Position numbers and translations under genes: made by a program | Part shown: positions 8,300-16,819 of the stretch, piece by piece | Position numbering within the stretch: the first letter of the stretch is position 1 | How the letters are laid out: each line of letters begins with the position of its first letter | DNA from: Citrobacter sp. Marseille-Q6884 | GTDB lineage: Bacteria; Pseudomonadota; Gammaproteobacteria; Enterobacterales; Enterobacteriaceae | DNA: 64,000 nucleotides | Reading direction: 5' to 3' | Assembly (NCBI RefSeq): GCF_945906775.1 | Contig: NZ_CAMDRE010000002.1 | Coordinates: forward strand, 434,001 to 498,000 | Notes under the pieces: model-generated | Databases searched by the model: none | What the model saw: only the letters and a program-made list of their open reading frames with translations | What the model was told of the DNA's origin: nothing

Positions 8300-9157
8300 A
8301 TGATCTATCCTGATGAAACAATGCTTTACGCACCGGTAGAATGGCTCGATTGCTCTGAAGGCTACACCGACATTCGCTATGAAAAATCCACCGACGGTAT
8401 CGCAAAAATCACCATTAATCGTCCGCAGGTACGCAACGCATTTCGCCCTGTCACCGTCAAAGAGATGATTCAGGCGCTGGCGGATGCGCGTTATGACGAC
8501 AACGTCGGCGTGATTATCCTGACAGGTGCAGGCGACAAAGCGTTTTGCTCTGGCGGCGATCAGAAAGTGCGCGGTGACTACGGCGGATACCAGGACGACT
8601 CCGGTGTGCATCACCTGAACGTACTGGACTTCCAGCGTCAAATTCGTACCTGTCCGAAGCCGGTTGTGGCGATGGTTGCGGGTTATTCCATCGGTGGCGG
8701 CCACGTGCTGCACATGATGTGTGATCTGACCATTGCGGCGGAAAACGCCATCTTCGGTCAGACTGGCCCGAAAGTCGGTTCATTCGACGGTGGCTGGGGT
8801 GCTTCTTACATGGCGCGTATCGTCGGTCAGAAGAAAGCGCGTGAAATCTGGTTCCTGTGCCGTCAGTACGATGCAAAACAGGCGCTGGATATGGGACTGG
8901 TTAATACCGTGGTTCCGCTGGCGGATCTGGAAAAAGAGACCGTACGCTGGTGTCGCGAAATGCTGCAAAACAGCCCGATGGCGTTGCGTTGCCTGAAAGC
9001 GGCTCTGAACGCTGACTGCGATGGTCAGGCCGGTCTGCAGGAACTGGCAGGTAACGCTACCATGCTGTTCTACATGACGGAGGAAGGTCAGGAAGGCCGC
9101 AACGCCTTCAACCAGAAACGTCAGCCTGACTTCAGCAAATTTAAACGGAATCCGTAA
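8300..9157 (+). CDS. menB: 1,4-dihydroxy-2-naphthoyl-CoA synthase MenB
   Basis: Crotonase-superfamily enzyme that cyclises o-succinylbenzoyl-CoA to DHNA-CoA. It has 285 aa, the standard length. Visible features are the CoA/oxyanion motif FCSGGDQKVRGDYGG, VAGYSIGGGHVL, and QTGPKVGSFDGGWGASY, whose Gly-rich segment is typical of bicarbonate-dependent MenB. SD AAGGA precedes the ATG. Its last base is the first base of the menC ATG (TAATG). Confidence 0.97.
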   Translation: MIYPDETMLYAPVEWLDCSEGYTDIRYEKSTDGIAKITINRPQVRNAFRPVTVKEMIQALADARYDDNVGVIILTGAGDKAFCSGGDQKVRGDYGGYQDDSGVHHLNVLDFQRQIRTCPKPVVAMVAGYSIGGGHVLHMMCDLTIAAENAIFGQTGPKVGSFDGGWGASYMARIVGQKKAREIWFLCRQYDAKQALDMGLVNTVVPLADLEKETVRWCREMLQNSPMALRCLKAALNADCDGQAGLQELAGNATMLFYMTEEGQEGRNAFNQKRQPDFSKFKRNP

Positions 9158-10119
9158 TGCGTAGCGCGCAGGTATACCGCTGGCAGATCCCCATGGACGC
9201 GGGGGTGATTCTGCGCGACAGGCGGTTAAAAACGCGTGACGGGTTGTACGTTTGTCTCCGTGATGGCGAGCGCGAAGGGTGGGGAGAGATCTCCCCACTG
9301 CCGGGCTTCAGCCAGGAAACCTGGGAAGAAGCGCAAACCGTGCTGCTGAGCTGGGTGAACGGCTGGTTGCAGGGAGATTCATCCTTACCACAGATGCCTT
9401 CAGTGGCCTTCGGCGCAAGCTGTGCACTGGCTGAACTTGAGGGTGTATTACCGCAGGCAGCAGACTATCGCGCTGCGCCACTGTGTACGGGCGATCCTGA
9501 CGATCTGATTCTGCAACTGGCCGACATGCCGGGTGAGAAGGTCGCGAAAGTGAAAGTCGGTCTGTATGAAGCGGTACGCGACGGTATGGTGGTCAACCTG
9601 CTGCTTGAGGCGATCCCGGAACTGCATTTGCGTCTTGACGCTAACCGTGCCTGGACGCCGCTGAAATCACAGCAGTTCGCGAAGTACGTCAACCCTGAAT
9701 ACCGCGGGCGTATTGCTTTCCTCGAAGAGCCGTGTAAAACCCGCGATGATTCGCGTGCGTTTGCGCGTGAAACCGGGATTGCTATTGCCTGGGATGAAAG
9801 TCTGCGCGAAGCGGATTTTACCTTTATGGCCGAAGACGGTGTGAGTGCGGTTGTTATCAAACCCACGCTGACGGGCAGTCTGGATAAAGTTCGCGAACAG
9901 GTTGCAGCGGCGCACGCGCTGGGGCTTACGGCGGTGATCAGTTCATCGATTGAGTCGAGTCTGGGTCTGACCCAACTGGCGCGGATTGCCGCCTGGCTGA
10001 CACCGCAGACCATTCCCGGTCTGGATACGCTGAACCTGATGCAGTGTCAGCAGGTTCGCACCTGGCCAGGCAGTGCATTGCCGTGTATTGACGTTGATGC
10101 GCTGGAACGTCTGTTATGA
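9157..10119 (+). CDS. menC: o-succinylbenzoate synthase MenC
   Basis: Enolase-superfamily dehydratase converting SHCHC to o-succinylbenzoate. It has 320 aa, normal length. The catalytic set is visible in order: KVKVG (the pair of Lys at about 131-133), the metal ligands in LRLDANRAW, LEEPCK and AWDESL, and the second catalytic Lys in VVIKPTLTGS. The start ATG overlaps the menB stop, and its own stop overlaps the menE ATG. Confidence 0.96.
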   Translation: MRSAQVYRWQIPMDAGVILRDRRLKTRDGLYVCLRDGEREGWGEISPLPGFSQETWEEAQTVLLSWVNGWLQGDSSLPQMPSVAFGASCALAELEGVLPQAADYRAAPLCTGDPDDLILQLADMPGEKVAKVKVGLYEAVRDGMVVNLLLEAIPELHLRLDANRAWTPLKSQQFAKYVNPEYRGRIAFLEEPCKTRDDSRAFARETGIAIAWDESLREADFTFMAEDGVSAVVIKPTLTGSLDKVREQVAAAHALGLTAVISSSIESSLGLTQLARIAAWLTPQTIPGLDTLNLMQCQQVRTWPGSALPCIDVDALERLL

Positions 10120-11558
10120 CCCTGCAGGACATGCCCGATAGCGCAAGCTTATCGGGCCTTCATACTCCACCCGTTAATCCTGATTTTCATGACTGGCCGT
10201 GGCGTCACTGGCGTCAGGTTCGGGGGGATTTGCCCGCTTTACGTCTCAACGATGAGAGACTCAGCTGGCGTGACCTTTGCGCGCGGGTAGATAGTCTGGC
10301 AAGCGGTTTTGCTGCACAGGGCGTGGCAGAAGGCGATGGTGTTCTGCTACGCGCCTGGAATCATCCCCAAACGTTACTGGCCTGGCTGGCATTGTTGCAG
10401 TGTGGCGCCCGGATATTACCGGTTAATCCACAACTGCCTCAGTCGCTGCTGGAGGAACTGATCCCCGGTTTAACGCTGCGTTTTGCGCTGGTGCTGGAAG
10501 GCGATAACACGCTTTTGACGCTGACGCCGCTGCAGATAGAGGCGCGTACTGGCGAGCATGCCGTCGCCTGGCAGCCTCAGCGTTTGAGTTCAATGACGCT
10601 GACCTCCGGCTCAACCGGACTGCCTAAAGCGGCCGTTCATACCTGCCAGGCGCATCTGGCGAGCGCACAGGGGGTGTTGTCATTAATGCCTTTTGACGCA
10701 GAGGATGACTGGTTGCTCTCGCTGCCGCTATTTCATGTTTCCGGTCAGGGCATTCTCTGGCGCTGGTTATTTGCAGGCGCGCGATTAACCGTACGCGACA
10801 AACAGCCGCTGGAGCAGATGCTGGCCGGTTGTACCTACGCTTCACTCGTTCCCACGCAGCTTTGGCGTTTACTGGTCAATAAAACGCCGGTAACGCTAAA
10901 AGCGGTATTACTGGGTGGCGCGGCGATCCCGGTCGAACTGACCGAACAGGCGCGTGAGCAGGGGATTCGCTGCTGGTGCGGTTACGGGCTGACAGAATTT
11001 GCCTCAACGGTTTGCGCGAAAGAAGCGGATGGCCTGGCGGATGTCGGTTCTGCCTTACCGGGCAGAGAAGTCAAAATTGTGGATAACGAAGTCTGGCTAA
11101 AGGCCGCCAGTATGGCGCAAGGTTATTGGCGAAATGGTCAACTTATCCCACTGGTGAATAGCGAGGGCTGGTTTGCCACCCGCGATCGCGGGGTATTAAA
11201 TGACGGTAAGTTAACCATTGTGGGGCGCATGGACAATCTGTTCTTTAGCGGCGGAGAAGGTATTCAGCCGGAAGAAGTGGAGCGTGTTATTGCCACGCAT
11301 CCGCATGTGCTGCAAGCCTTTATTGTTCCGATAGAGGACAACGAGTTTGGGCATCGCCCTGTGGCAGTGGTTGAATATGACGCTGAAGCCGGAAATCTTG
11401 ACCTGGCTGAATGGGTCAGCGATAAGCTGGCGCGTTTTCAGCAGCCGGTGTGTTGGCTGACATTACCACCAGAACTGAAAACAGGCGGGATTAAAATCTC
11501 TCGCCGCGCGTTGCAGAATTGGGTCAATGCCAGTCAAACCAGACAGACGACAACATGA
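10116..11558 (+). CDS. menE: o-succinylbenzoate-CoA ligase MenE with a REP-encoded N-terminal extension
   Basis: Adenylate-forming enzyme that activates o-succinylbenzoate with ATP and CoA. The ATP/AMP loop SMTLTSGSTGLPKAA is at about 153-167; GYGLTEFAST, TRDRG and the C-terminal hinge/Lys region GGIKISRRALQ also fit. At 480 aa it is about 29 residues longer than the 451-aa E. coli enzyme. The family core begins at DWPWRHWRQVRG (residue 28 here), and no ATG, GTG or TTG lies in frame close to it. The only upstream in-frame starts are 10116 (ATGA overlap with menC) and 10131. The extra residues include a translated REP hairpin. Last gene of the operon, ending 9 bp from the convergent arnF. Confidence 0.92.
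   Translation: MTLQDMPDSASLSGLHTPPVNPDFHDWPWRHWRQVRGDLPALRLNDERLSWRDLCARVDSLASGFAAQGVAEGDGVLLRAWNHPQTLLAWLALLQCGARILPVNPQLPQSLLEELIPGLTLRFALVLEGDNTLLTLTPLQIEARTGEHAVAWQPQRLSSMTLTSGSTGLPKAAVHTCQAHLASAQGVLSLMPFDAEDDWLLSLPLFHVSGQGILWRWLFAGARLTVRDKQPLEQMLAGCTYASLVPTQLWRLLVNKTPVTLKAVLLGGAAIPVELTEQAREQGIRCWCGYGLTEFASTVCAKEADGLADVGSALPGREVKIVDNEVWLKAASMAQGYWRNGQLIPLVNSEGWFATRDRGVLNDGKLTIVGRMDNLFFSGGEGIQPEEVERVIATHPHVLQAFIVPIEDNEFGHRPVAVVEYDAEAGNLDLAEWVSDKLARFQQPVCWLTLPPELKTGGIKISRRALQNWVNASQTRQTTT
10133..10157 (+). repeat. REP-type palindrome inside the 5' end of menE
   Basis: GCCCGATA and TATCGGGC flank GC-GCAA-GC with one bulged T, followed by CTT. The right half (CTTATCGGGCCTTC) closely matches the REP tail CTTATCMGGCCTAC of enteric genomes. 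It is read in frame as part of menE (PDSASLSGL). Confidence 0.75.
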
Positions 11559-11567
11559 GCGTCAGGT

Positions 11568-11954
11568 TCAGCGGGATAAGGGACGATTAGGCAGAAAAAT
11601 CGTCATTAATCCCGCCATGATGCACAGTACGCCTACCAGTGCCTTCACTGAAAATGTTCCCTGCCAGCCTGGCAACAGGATTGATGCGACCCATACCAGC
11701 ACATAGCTGAGGCTGAGCAGGGCATAAGCCTTGCTCAGTGCAAGCTGGTGCAGGGCTTTGTGCCAGCAGATAACCGACAGCAAATATCCCACCAGTCCGG
11801 CATACAATGTTAGCGCTCCAGCCTGGATAGACAATGCGGCGGAGACAAACGCCATCAGATGCTGAATGGGCGGCAGATTATCCATTGCGTAGCCGAGGCT
11901 CAACTGTGCGGCAGAAGTGATAATGACGCTACACAATCCCCAGAAGATCCCCAT
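11568..11954 (-). CDS. arnF: undecaprenyl-phosphate-L-Ara4N flippase subunit ArnF
   Basis: Small EamA/SMR-like membrane protein that, with ArnE, is proposed to flip undecaprenyl-phosphate-alpha-L-Ara4N to the periplasmic face of the inner membrane. It has 128 aa and four hydrophobic segments (WGLCSVIITSAAQLSLGYA, ALTLYAGLVGYLLSVICW, AYALLSLSYVLVWVASILL, VKALVGVLCIMAGLMTIFL). It starts at the ATG that shares one base with the arnE stop. It is the last gene of the arn operon. In E. coli and Salmonella pmrD lies between this gene and menE; here only 9 bp separate the two stops. Confidence 0.94.
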   Translation of the reverse strand: MGIFWGLCSVIITSAAQLSLGYAMDNLPPIQHLMAFVSAALSIQAGALTLYAGLVGYLLSVICWHKALHQLALSKAYALLSLSYVLVWVASILLPGWQGTFSVKALVGVLCIMAGLMTIFLPNRPLSR

Positions 11955-12289
11955 CAGACTGCGCTCCCAAGAATAAAAATACCGGTAATGATTAAACCCA
12001 CTCCCAGCCAGTGACGGGCAGTGACGGGTTCACGCCATATTTTCCACGCCGCCAGCGTGACCCAAACGAAATTCAGGCTGAGCATGGGATAAGCAATGCC
12101 GACGGGAATATTTTGCAACACCGCAAGCCATAGCAGCATGGCCAGCCCCAGGCTGACCAGCGCGAGTCCAACCCACCGGGCAATATGACGTTTACGCGCC
12201 CGGCCTGACACCGGGCGAGTTGCCTGCTTCTGGCAGAGTTGTCCGCATACGCTGAGCAGGCTGGCGAGGACTAACACTATCCAGATCAT
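11954..12289 (-). CDS. arnE: undecaprenyl-phosphate-L-Ara4N flippase subunit ArnE
   Basis: Partner of ArnF, 111 aa, with four membrane segments in an EamA/SMR-like fold (MIWIVLVLASLLSVCGQL; VGLALVSLGLAMLLWLAVL; VGIAYPMLSLNFVWVTLAAW; WLGVGLIITGIFILG). The start overlaps the arnT stop by 4 nt (ATGA), and the stop shares one base with the arnF start, so it is translationally coupled on both sides. Confidence 0.94.
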   Translation of the reverse strand: MIWIVLVLASLLSVCGQLCQKQATRPVSGRARKRHIARWVGLALVSLGLAMLLWLAVLQNIPVGIAYPMLSLNFVWVTLAAWKIWREPVTARHWLGVGLIITGIFILGSAV

Positions 12290-13944
12290 TTGGGTCGATA
12301 CTGAATCATAACCAGGCGCCCCTGATTATCGATATTGTCAGCGGGGGGAAGGGCAAGCTGATTGATATCGTCATCTCTGGAAACCGACAATACGAGCGTA
12401 ATGACGCCTTCCTGTCGATGCTGCGCCAACCAGTCGGCAAAGTCATTTTTGCTGATAAAGCGTCCTCTGGCATCCGGGTAGTTGAGACCGTATTTTAATT
12501 CCCCCGTCTGCCTGTACATGATGATGTCATCGCGTTTCAGGCTCCAGGCCAGCCCTGCGGCAACGCCAACGCTGTCGGTGAGAATATAACGGCTCGACTC
12601 CAGCGACTCTTTGGTCATCTCAACAAAAAACTGCGGCTGTTTGGACTCCATCACCCGGTCGGGTATTGAGAAACCGAAGAGTAGCGCCAGTCCCAGCGGG
12701 CAAAACGCCGCCAGCTTCCAGTTTTTTGCGCCACTATTTAGCGTATACCAGCCAAATAACGTCCAGATGATAAAAATGCCCCATGAACAAAATACTTTAT
12801 AGGTTTCAACCGATGTCCAGACGGGGGACTTTAGCGGTCCCAGCGTGGAAACGAAAAACGTTGCCACAATACCGAGTACCCCAAACAAGACATTGATCCC
12901 GCCATTAATGCGCAGGGCAACGGCACCTTTCTCTTCTGCCTGTAATCCATAACGCGCAGTCAGGATCGCCAGCGGGGCGAAGCAGGAAAGAATATAGGTC
13001 GGCAGCTTTCCTTTCGCGATGCTGAAGAACAGAAGCGGCATGATAATCCAGCACAGCAGATACAGGGCGCTGCGCGGAACATCCCGTTCACGCCATCCAG
13101 TACGCAGTGCGCCGGGTAACAAAGCAAGCCAGGGCAGACTGCCGATGATCAGTACAGGCAAGTAATACCAGAATGGGGCTTTATGTTGGGCATCAGCCTG
13201 GGCAAAGCGCTGAATGTGCTCGACCCAGAAAAAGTAGTGCCAGAAGTCCGGCTCGCGCTGGGCAATCGCTATCCCCCATGGGAGCACGATGGCGATGCAG
13301 CCTGCTATCGCCAACAAGCCATAGAGCACCGTGTCCTTCCAGCGTTTTTGTATGAAAACCCACGGCAGTACGCTGAAAACGGGAACGGCGAGCGCGAGGA
13401 AACCTTTGGTCATCACCCCCATGCCGCAGGTCAGTCCTAATAGCAAGAAGGCGGTGATTTTGCGCGTTCTGGTCGTGGCCTGCATCCCCTCCCAAAAGCA
13501 GCACATGCCTGCCATTAGCCAGAGCGCAATGATGGGATCAAGTACCGCGTAGGTGCCGATGCTGTAAACCGAAACAAACGTTAAAAAGATAACTGAAGAA
13601 AGTACGGCAGTACGCTTATCCTGCCATAACCGCATGGCGAGCCAGGCGACCAGCAAAGCCGTTAGCAATGTCGCAAAAATGGCACCGGCTCTGACGCCAA
13701 AGTTGTTTGTGCCAAACAACCATTGCCCGATACTGTTTAACCAGTATCCGGCGATGGGTTTTTCAAAATAGCGTAAACCTAAAAAGTGCGGGACAATCCA
13801 GTCGCCAGAGGCCAGCATTTCCCGGCTGATTTCAGCATAGCGCGTTTCATCGGGCTGCCAGAGCAGGCGGCTATTGATGGGGAAAATAAAATACAGCGCA
13901 ACAAATGCGAGGTATGCCAGGGTGTAACGCAGGGATTTCATCAT
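12286..13944 (-). CDS. arnT: lipid A L-Ara4N transferase ArnT
   Basis: Inner-membrane glycosyltransferase (GT-C fold, PMT family) that moves L-Ara4N from undecaprenyl phosphate to the lipid A phosphates, giving resistance to polymyxin and cationic peptides. It has 552 aa. The N-terminal periplasmic-loop motif WQPDETRYAEISREML is characteristic of the family, followed by about a dozen membrane segments and a C-terminal periplasmic domain (DSVGVAAGLAWSLKRDD). The frame is open to 14064, but the arnD overlap (ATGA at 13944) and Salmonella homologues beginning MMKS support the start at 13944; the second Met at 13941 is an alternative. Confidence 0.95.
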   Translation of the reverse strand: MMKSLRYTLAYLAFVALYFIFPINSRLLWQPDETRYAEISREMLASGDWIVPHFLGLRYFEKPIAGYWLNSIGQWLFGTNNFGVRAGAIFATLLTALLVAWLAMRLWQDKRTAVLSSVIFLTFVSVYSIGTYAVLDPIIALWLMAGMCCFWEGMQATTRTRKITAFLLLGLTCGMGVMTKGFLALAVPVFSVLPWVFIQKRWKDTVLYGLLAIAGCIAIVLPWGIAIAQREPDFWHYFFWVEHIQRFAQADAQHKAPFWYYLPVLIIGSLPWLALLPGALRTGWRERDVPRSALYLLCWIIMPLLFFSIAKGKLPTYILSCFAPLAILTARYGLQAEEKGAVALRINGGINVLFGVLGIVATFFVSTLGPLKSPVWTSVETYKVFCSWGIFIIWTLFGWYTLNSGAKNWKLAAFCPLGLALLFGFSIPDRVMESKQPQFFVEMTKESLESSRYILTDSVGVAAGLAWSLKRDDIIMYRQTGELKYGLNYPDARGRFISKNDFADWLAQHRQEGVITLVLSVSRDDDINQLALPPADNIDNQGRLVMIQYRPK

Positions 13945-14840
13945 GTCATACTCACCGGTTGCTGGCAGCCAACCCATCCCTCTCTGCCGGGAATGTTGCC
14001 ACGTACAATCTGCCCTGATGGCAGCGTATTGATATCCTCCGGTAACAGATCCCCGAGCGGACAAAAAGCGATACCTGCATCGGCGGCGCGAACAAGCAGA
14101 TCGTCAAAATCCTGATGGCAGGCGATGCCCTCAACCTCCGCATGAATGGTATAGACCGGAGTACCTGTGCTCATCAGCATGTGCGAGAGAATCCAGGCAT
14201 TAAAATCGACGGCCTGTACTTCCAGACCAACAACTTCATCCCATGTTGGCAAGGTGACGGGGATTTGCGGCGTACCGAATTTCCCTGTCTCAAGTACGGG
14301 ACGGAATATCGTGGTGCCCCGGCAGTCGCTGTTATAGCGCAGGTTGAAGGCTTCTTTTGCGTGGGCGACGCGTTCGTCGGCACGCCAACCCGCAACGGCT
14401 GAGCAGGTGACGGGCTGGCCGGTGATCGCTTCAAGGGCAGTGATGCCCTGCGCAATATCATCGATCAGCTGTTTGTCATTCCAGTTCCCGCTGCGTGCCT
14501 GCCAGGCGTGATGATCCCAGGCGTGTAATCCAGTTTCGTGAGTCCGGGCTGCCTCATGAATAATGGCTGCATTGGCCTGACCGATCTCTTTTCCCGGCCA
14601 TGCGGTGCCCGCCAATAAAATATCCCATCCGTAGAGAGAAACGGCGTTTGAGCGCAGCATTTTCCACAGAAATTGCGGTTTCACCAGGCGCCAGAGATGG
14701 CGCCCCATGTTGTCAGGACCGACGCTAAAGAAAAAACTTGCCCGAACGTTATGTCGGTTCAATGTTTCGAGCAGGCGGGGGACGCCTTCGCGCGTTCCCC
14801 TGAAGGTATCGACATCAATACGCAAGCCTGCTTTGATCAT
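13941..14840 (-). CDS. arnD: 4-deoxy-4-formamido-L-arabinose-phosphoundecaprenol deformylase ArnD
   Basis: Removes the formyl group from undecaprenyl-phosphate-L-Ara4FN so the product can be flipped and transferred. It has 299 aa and a NodB/polysaccharide deacetylase fold: LRIDVDTFRGT near the N terminus (metal-binding DVD), HAWDHHAWQ (metal His residues), and GWRADERV and HAEVEG later. The start and stop overlap arnA and arnT by 4 nt each (ATGA). Confidence 0.95.
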   Translation of the reverse strand: MIKAGLRIDVDTFRGTREGVPRLLETLNRHNVRASFFFSVGPDNMGRHLWRLVKPQFLWKMLRSNAVSLYGWDILLAGTAWPGKEIGQANAAIIHEAARTHETGLHAWDHHAWQARSGNWNDKQLIDDIAQGITALEAITGQPVTCSAVAGWRADERVAHAKEAFNLRYNSDCRGTTIFRPVLETGKFGTPQIPVTLPTWDEVVGLEVQAVDFNAWILSHMLMSTGTPVYTIHAEVEGIACHQDFDDLLVRAADAGIAFCPLGDLLPEDINTLPSGQIVRGNIPGREGWVGCQQPVSMT

Positions 14841-16819
14841 GATGAATGTTCCGTAATGTCCACGCTGCGTAAGAAGAAATCCAGAGTCTCTTCGACGGTT
14901 TCCTGCATCTCGATAGTGGGCTCCCAGTTCAGACAGCGTTTTGCATTACGAATATTGGGCTTACGGTGTTCAACGTCCTGATAACCTTTACCATAGTAGC
15001 TGCTGCTTTCGACGTCACGGAAACCCGCAAACGGCGGAAAGTGCGGGCGCAGCGGATGTTTTTCAAAGCAGGTCAGCAGCATTTGCGCCAGCTCCTGAAT
15101 ACTCGCTTCGTTATCCGGGTTGCCGATGTTGATAATCTCACCGTCGCAACGTCCGCCCTCGTTTTCAATGATGCGGAACAAGGCTTCTATCCCATCGCGA
15201 ATATCGGTAAAACACCGTTTCTGCTTACCCCCTTCAATCAACTTAATGGGCGAACCTTCCACCAGATTCAGGATCAATTGCGTGATGGCGCGCGAGCTAC
15301 CGATACGCGCGGCATTCAGGCTATCCAGACGCGGTCCCATCCAGTTAAACGGACGGAATAAGGTGAAGCGCAATCCCTCTTTTTCACCGTATGCCCAAAT
15401 TACGCGATCCAGAAGTTGCTTGGAAACAGAGTAGATCCAGCGTGGTTTATTCACTGGACCGACAATCAGGTTTGAGCTGTCTTCATCGAACACTTTGTCG
15501 TTACACATCCCGTAAACTTCTGAGGTTGAAGGGAAAATGATGCGCTTCTGGTATTTCACGCAGTAGCGAATAATTTTCAGGTTCTCTTCAAAATCGAGCT
15601 CGAATACACGCAGGGGGTTGCGGGTGTATTCAATGGGCGTGGCAATCGCCACCAGCGGCAGGACGACATCGCATTTTTTCACATGATATTCAATCCATTC
15701 GGAGTGAATGCTGATGTCACCTTCCACAAAGTGAAAACGCGGATGTTGCAGAAAACGGCTTATGGCATCGCTGCCAATATCGAGCCCATACACTTCGTAG
15801 TTATCTTCACGCAGCAAACGTTCAGTCAGGTGATTACCAATAAAACCATTCACGCCGAGAATCAGCACGCGGGTACGGCGTTTGCTGGTGGAAACTGACG
15901 GAGTATTCAGACGAGAACCCACCACCAGACCCAGTACCTGAGCCAGTTGCGACCCCTGCATCGTGATGCCATCGCCTGATTGCCCGGTAATGATTTCAAG
16001 CGCGCCATCGGCGCAGGCGATCAGTAAGGGTGAAACCGAAATAACCGTTCCGGGTTGGGCTGCGGGGGCATCAGAGTGCGGGCGTGATGTCCAGACGGTG
16101 AACTTCTGTGTCCCTACATAGCTGAATGCGCCAGGCCAGGGAGCGCTCACGGCACGCACCATGTTATGCAACTGCGCCACGGTCTTGTTCCAGTCGAGAG
16201 CGCTGTCGTCCGGGCTGCGGCGACCAAAACAGGTGGCGTCTGCTTCCTGCTGTGCACACTCTTGCTGGTTGCCCATTTTGATTGCGGGCAAGGCCTGCTC
16301 AAGAACCTGGCGTGCCGCCTGGCACAGCTTATAGTGCAACGTTAAGGCGACGTCATCAGGTGAAATGGCAACGCGCTGTTGAGCCACAATGGCTCCGGCA
16401 TCCGCGCGCTTAACCATGCGGTGAAGCGTAACGCCTGTTTCGGTTTCACCATTGACCAATACCCAGTTCAGCGGGGCACGACCCCGATATTTTGGCAGCA
16501 GCGAACCGTGAAGATTAAACGCGCCTTTAGGCGCAAGATTGAGGATGTCATCGCTCAGTAAGTGGCGGTAGTAAAACGAGAAGATCACGTCAGGGGCGAG
16601 CTGGCTGATCCGTTCAATCCACAGCGGGTGATTGATTTCATCCGGTGCGTAAACGGGGATGCCTGCGCTGGCCGCCAGGCGGGAAACCGAGCCAAAAAAT
16701 GCGTTCTCACCAGGGTTATCGGTGTGCGTAAAAATAGCAGCGATGTCATAACCTGCATCTAACAAGGCTTGAATTCCCTGACATCCCATATCGTGATAGG
16801 CAAATACAACGGCTTTCAT
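14837..16819 (-). CDS. arnA: bifunctional UDP-L-Ara4N formyltransferase / UDP-glucuronic acid decarboxylase ArnA
   Basis: A 660-aa fusion. The N-terminal domain (about 1-300) is a 10-formyl-THF-dependent formyltransferase with FNLHGSLLPKYRGRAP. The C-terminal short-chain dehydrogenase domain (about 315-660) oxidatively decarboxylates UDP-glucuronate, with the Rossmann motif GVNGFIGNHL and the catalytic YSVSK. Cytosolic. The same length as the E. coli protein. It overlaps arnC and arnD by 4 nt each. Confidence 0.97.
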   Translation of the reverse strand: MKAVVFAYHDMGCQGIQALLDAGYDIAAIFTHTDNPGENAFFGSVSRLAASAGIPVYAPDEINHPLWIERISQLAPDVIFSFYYRHLLSDDILNLAPKGAFNLHGSLLPKYRGRAPLNWVLVNGETETGVTLHRMVKRADAGAIVAQQRVAISPDDVALTLHYKLCQAARQVLEQALPAIKMGNQQECAQQEADATCFGRRSPDDSALDWNKTVAQLHNMVRAVSAPWPGAFSYVGTQKFTVWTSRPHSDAPAAQPGTVISVSPLLIACADGALEIITGQSGDGITMQGSQLAQVLGLVVGSRLNTPSVSTSKRRTRVLILGVNGFIGNHLTERLLREDNYEVYGLDIGSDAISRFLQHPRFHFVEGDISIHSEWIEYHVKKCDVVLPLVAIATPIEYTRNPLRVFELDFEENLKIIRYCVKYQKRIIFPSTSEVYGMCNDKVFDEDSSNLIVGPVNKPRWIYSVSKQLLDRVIWAYGEKEGLRFTLFRPFNWMGPRLDSLNAARIGSSRAITQLILNLVEGSPIKLIEGGKQKRCFTDIRDGIEALFRIIENEGGRCDGEIINIGNPDNEASIQELAQMLLTCFEKHPLRPHFPPFAGFRDVESSSYYGKGYQDVEHRKPNIRNAKRCLNWEPTIEMQETVEETLDFFLRSVDITEHSS

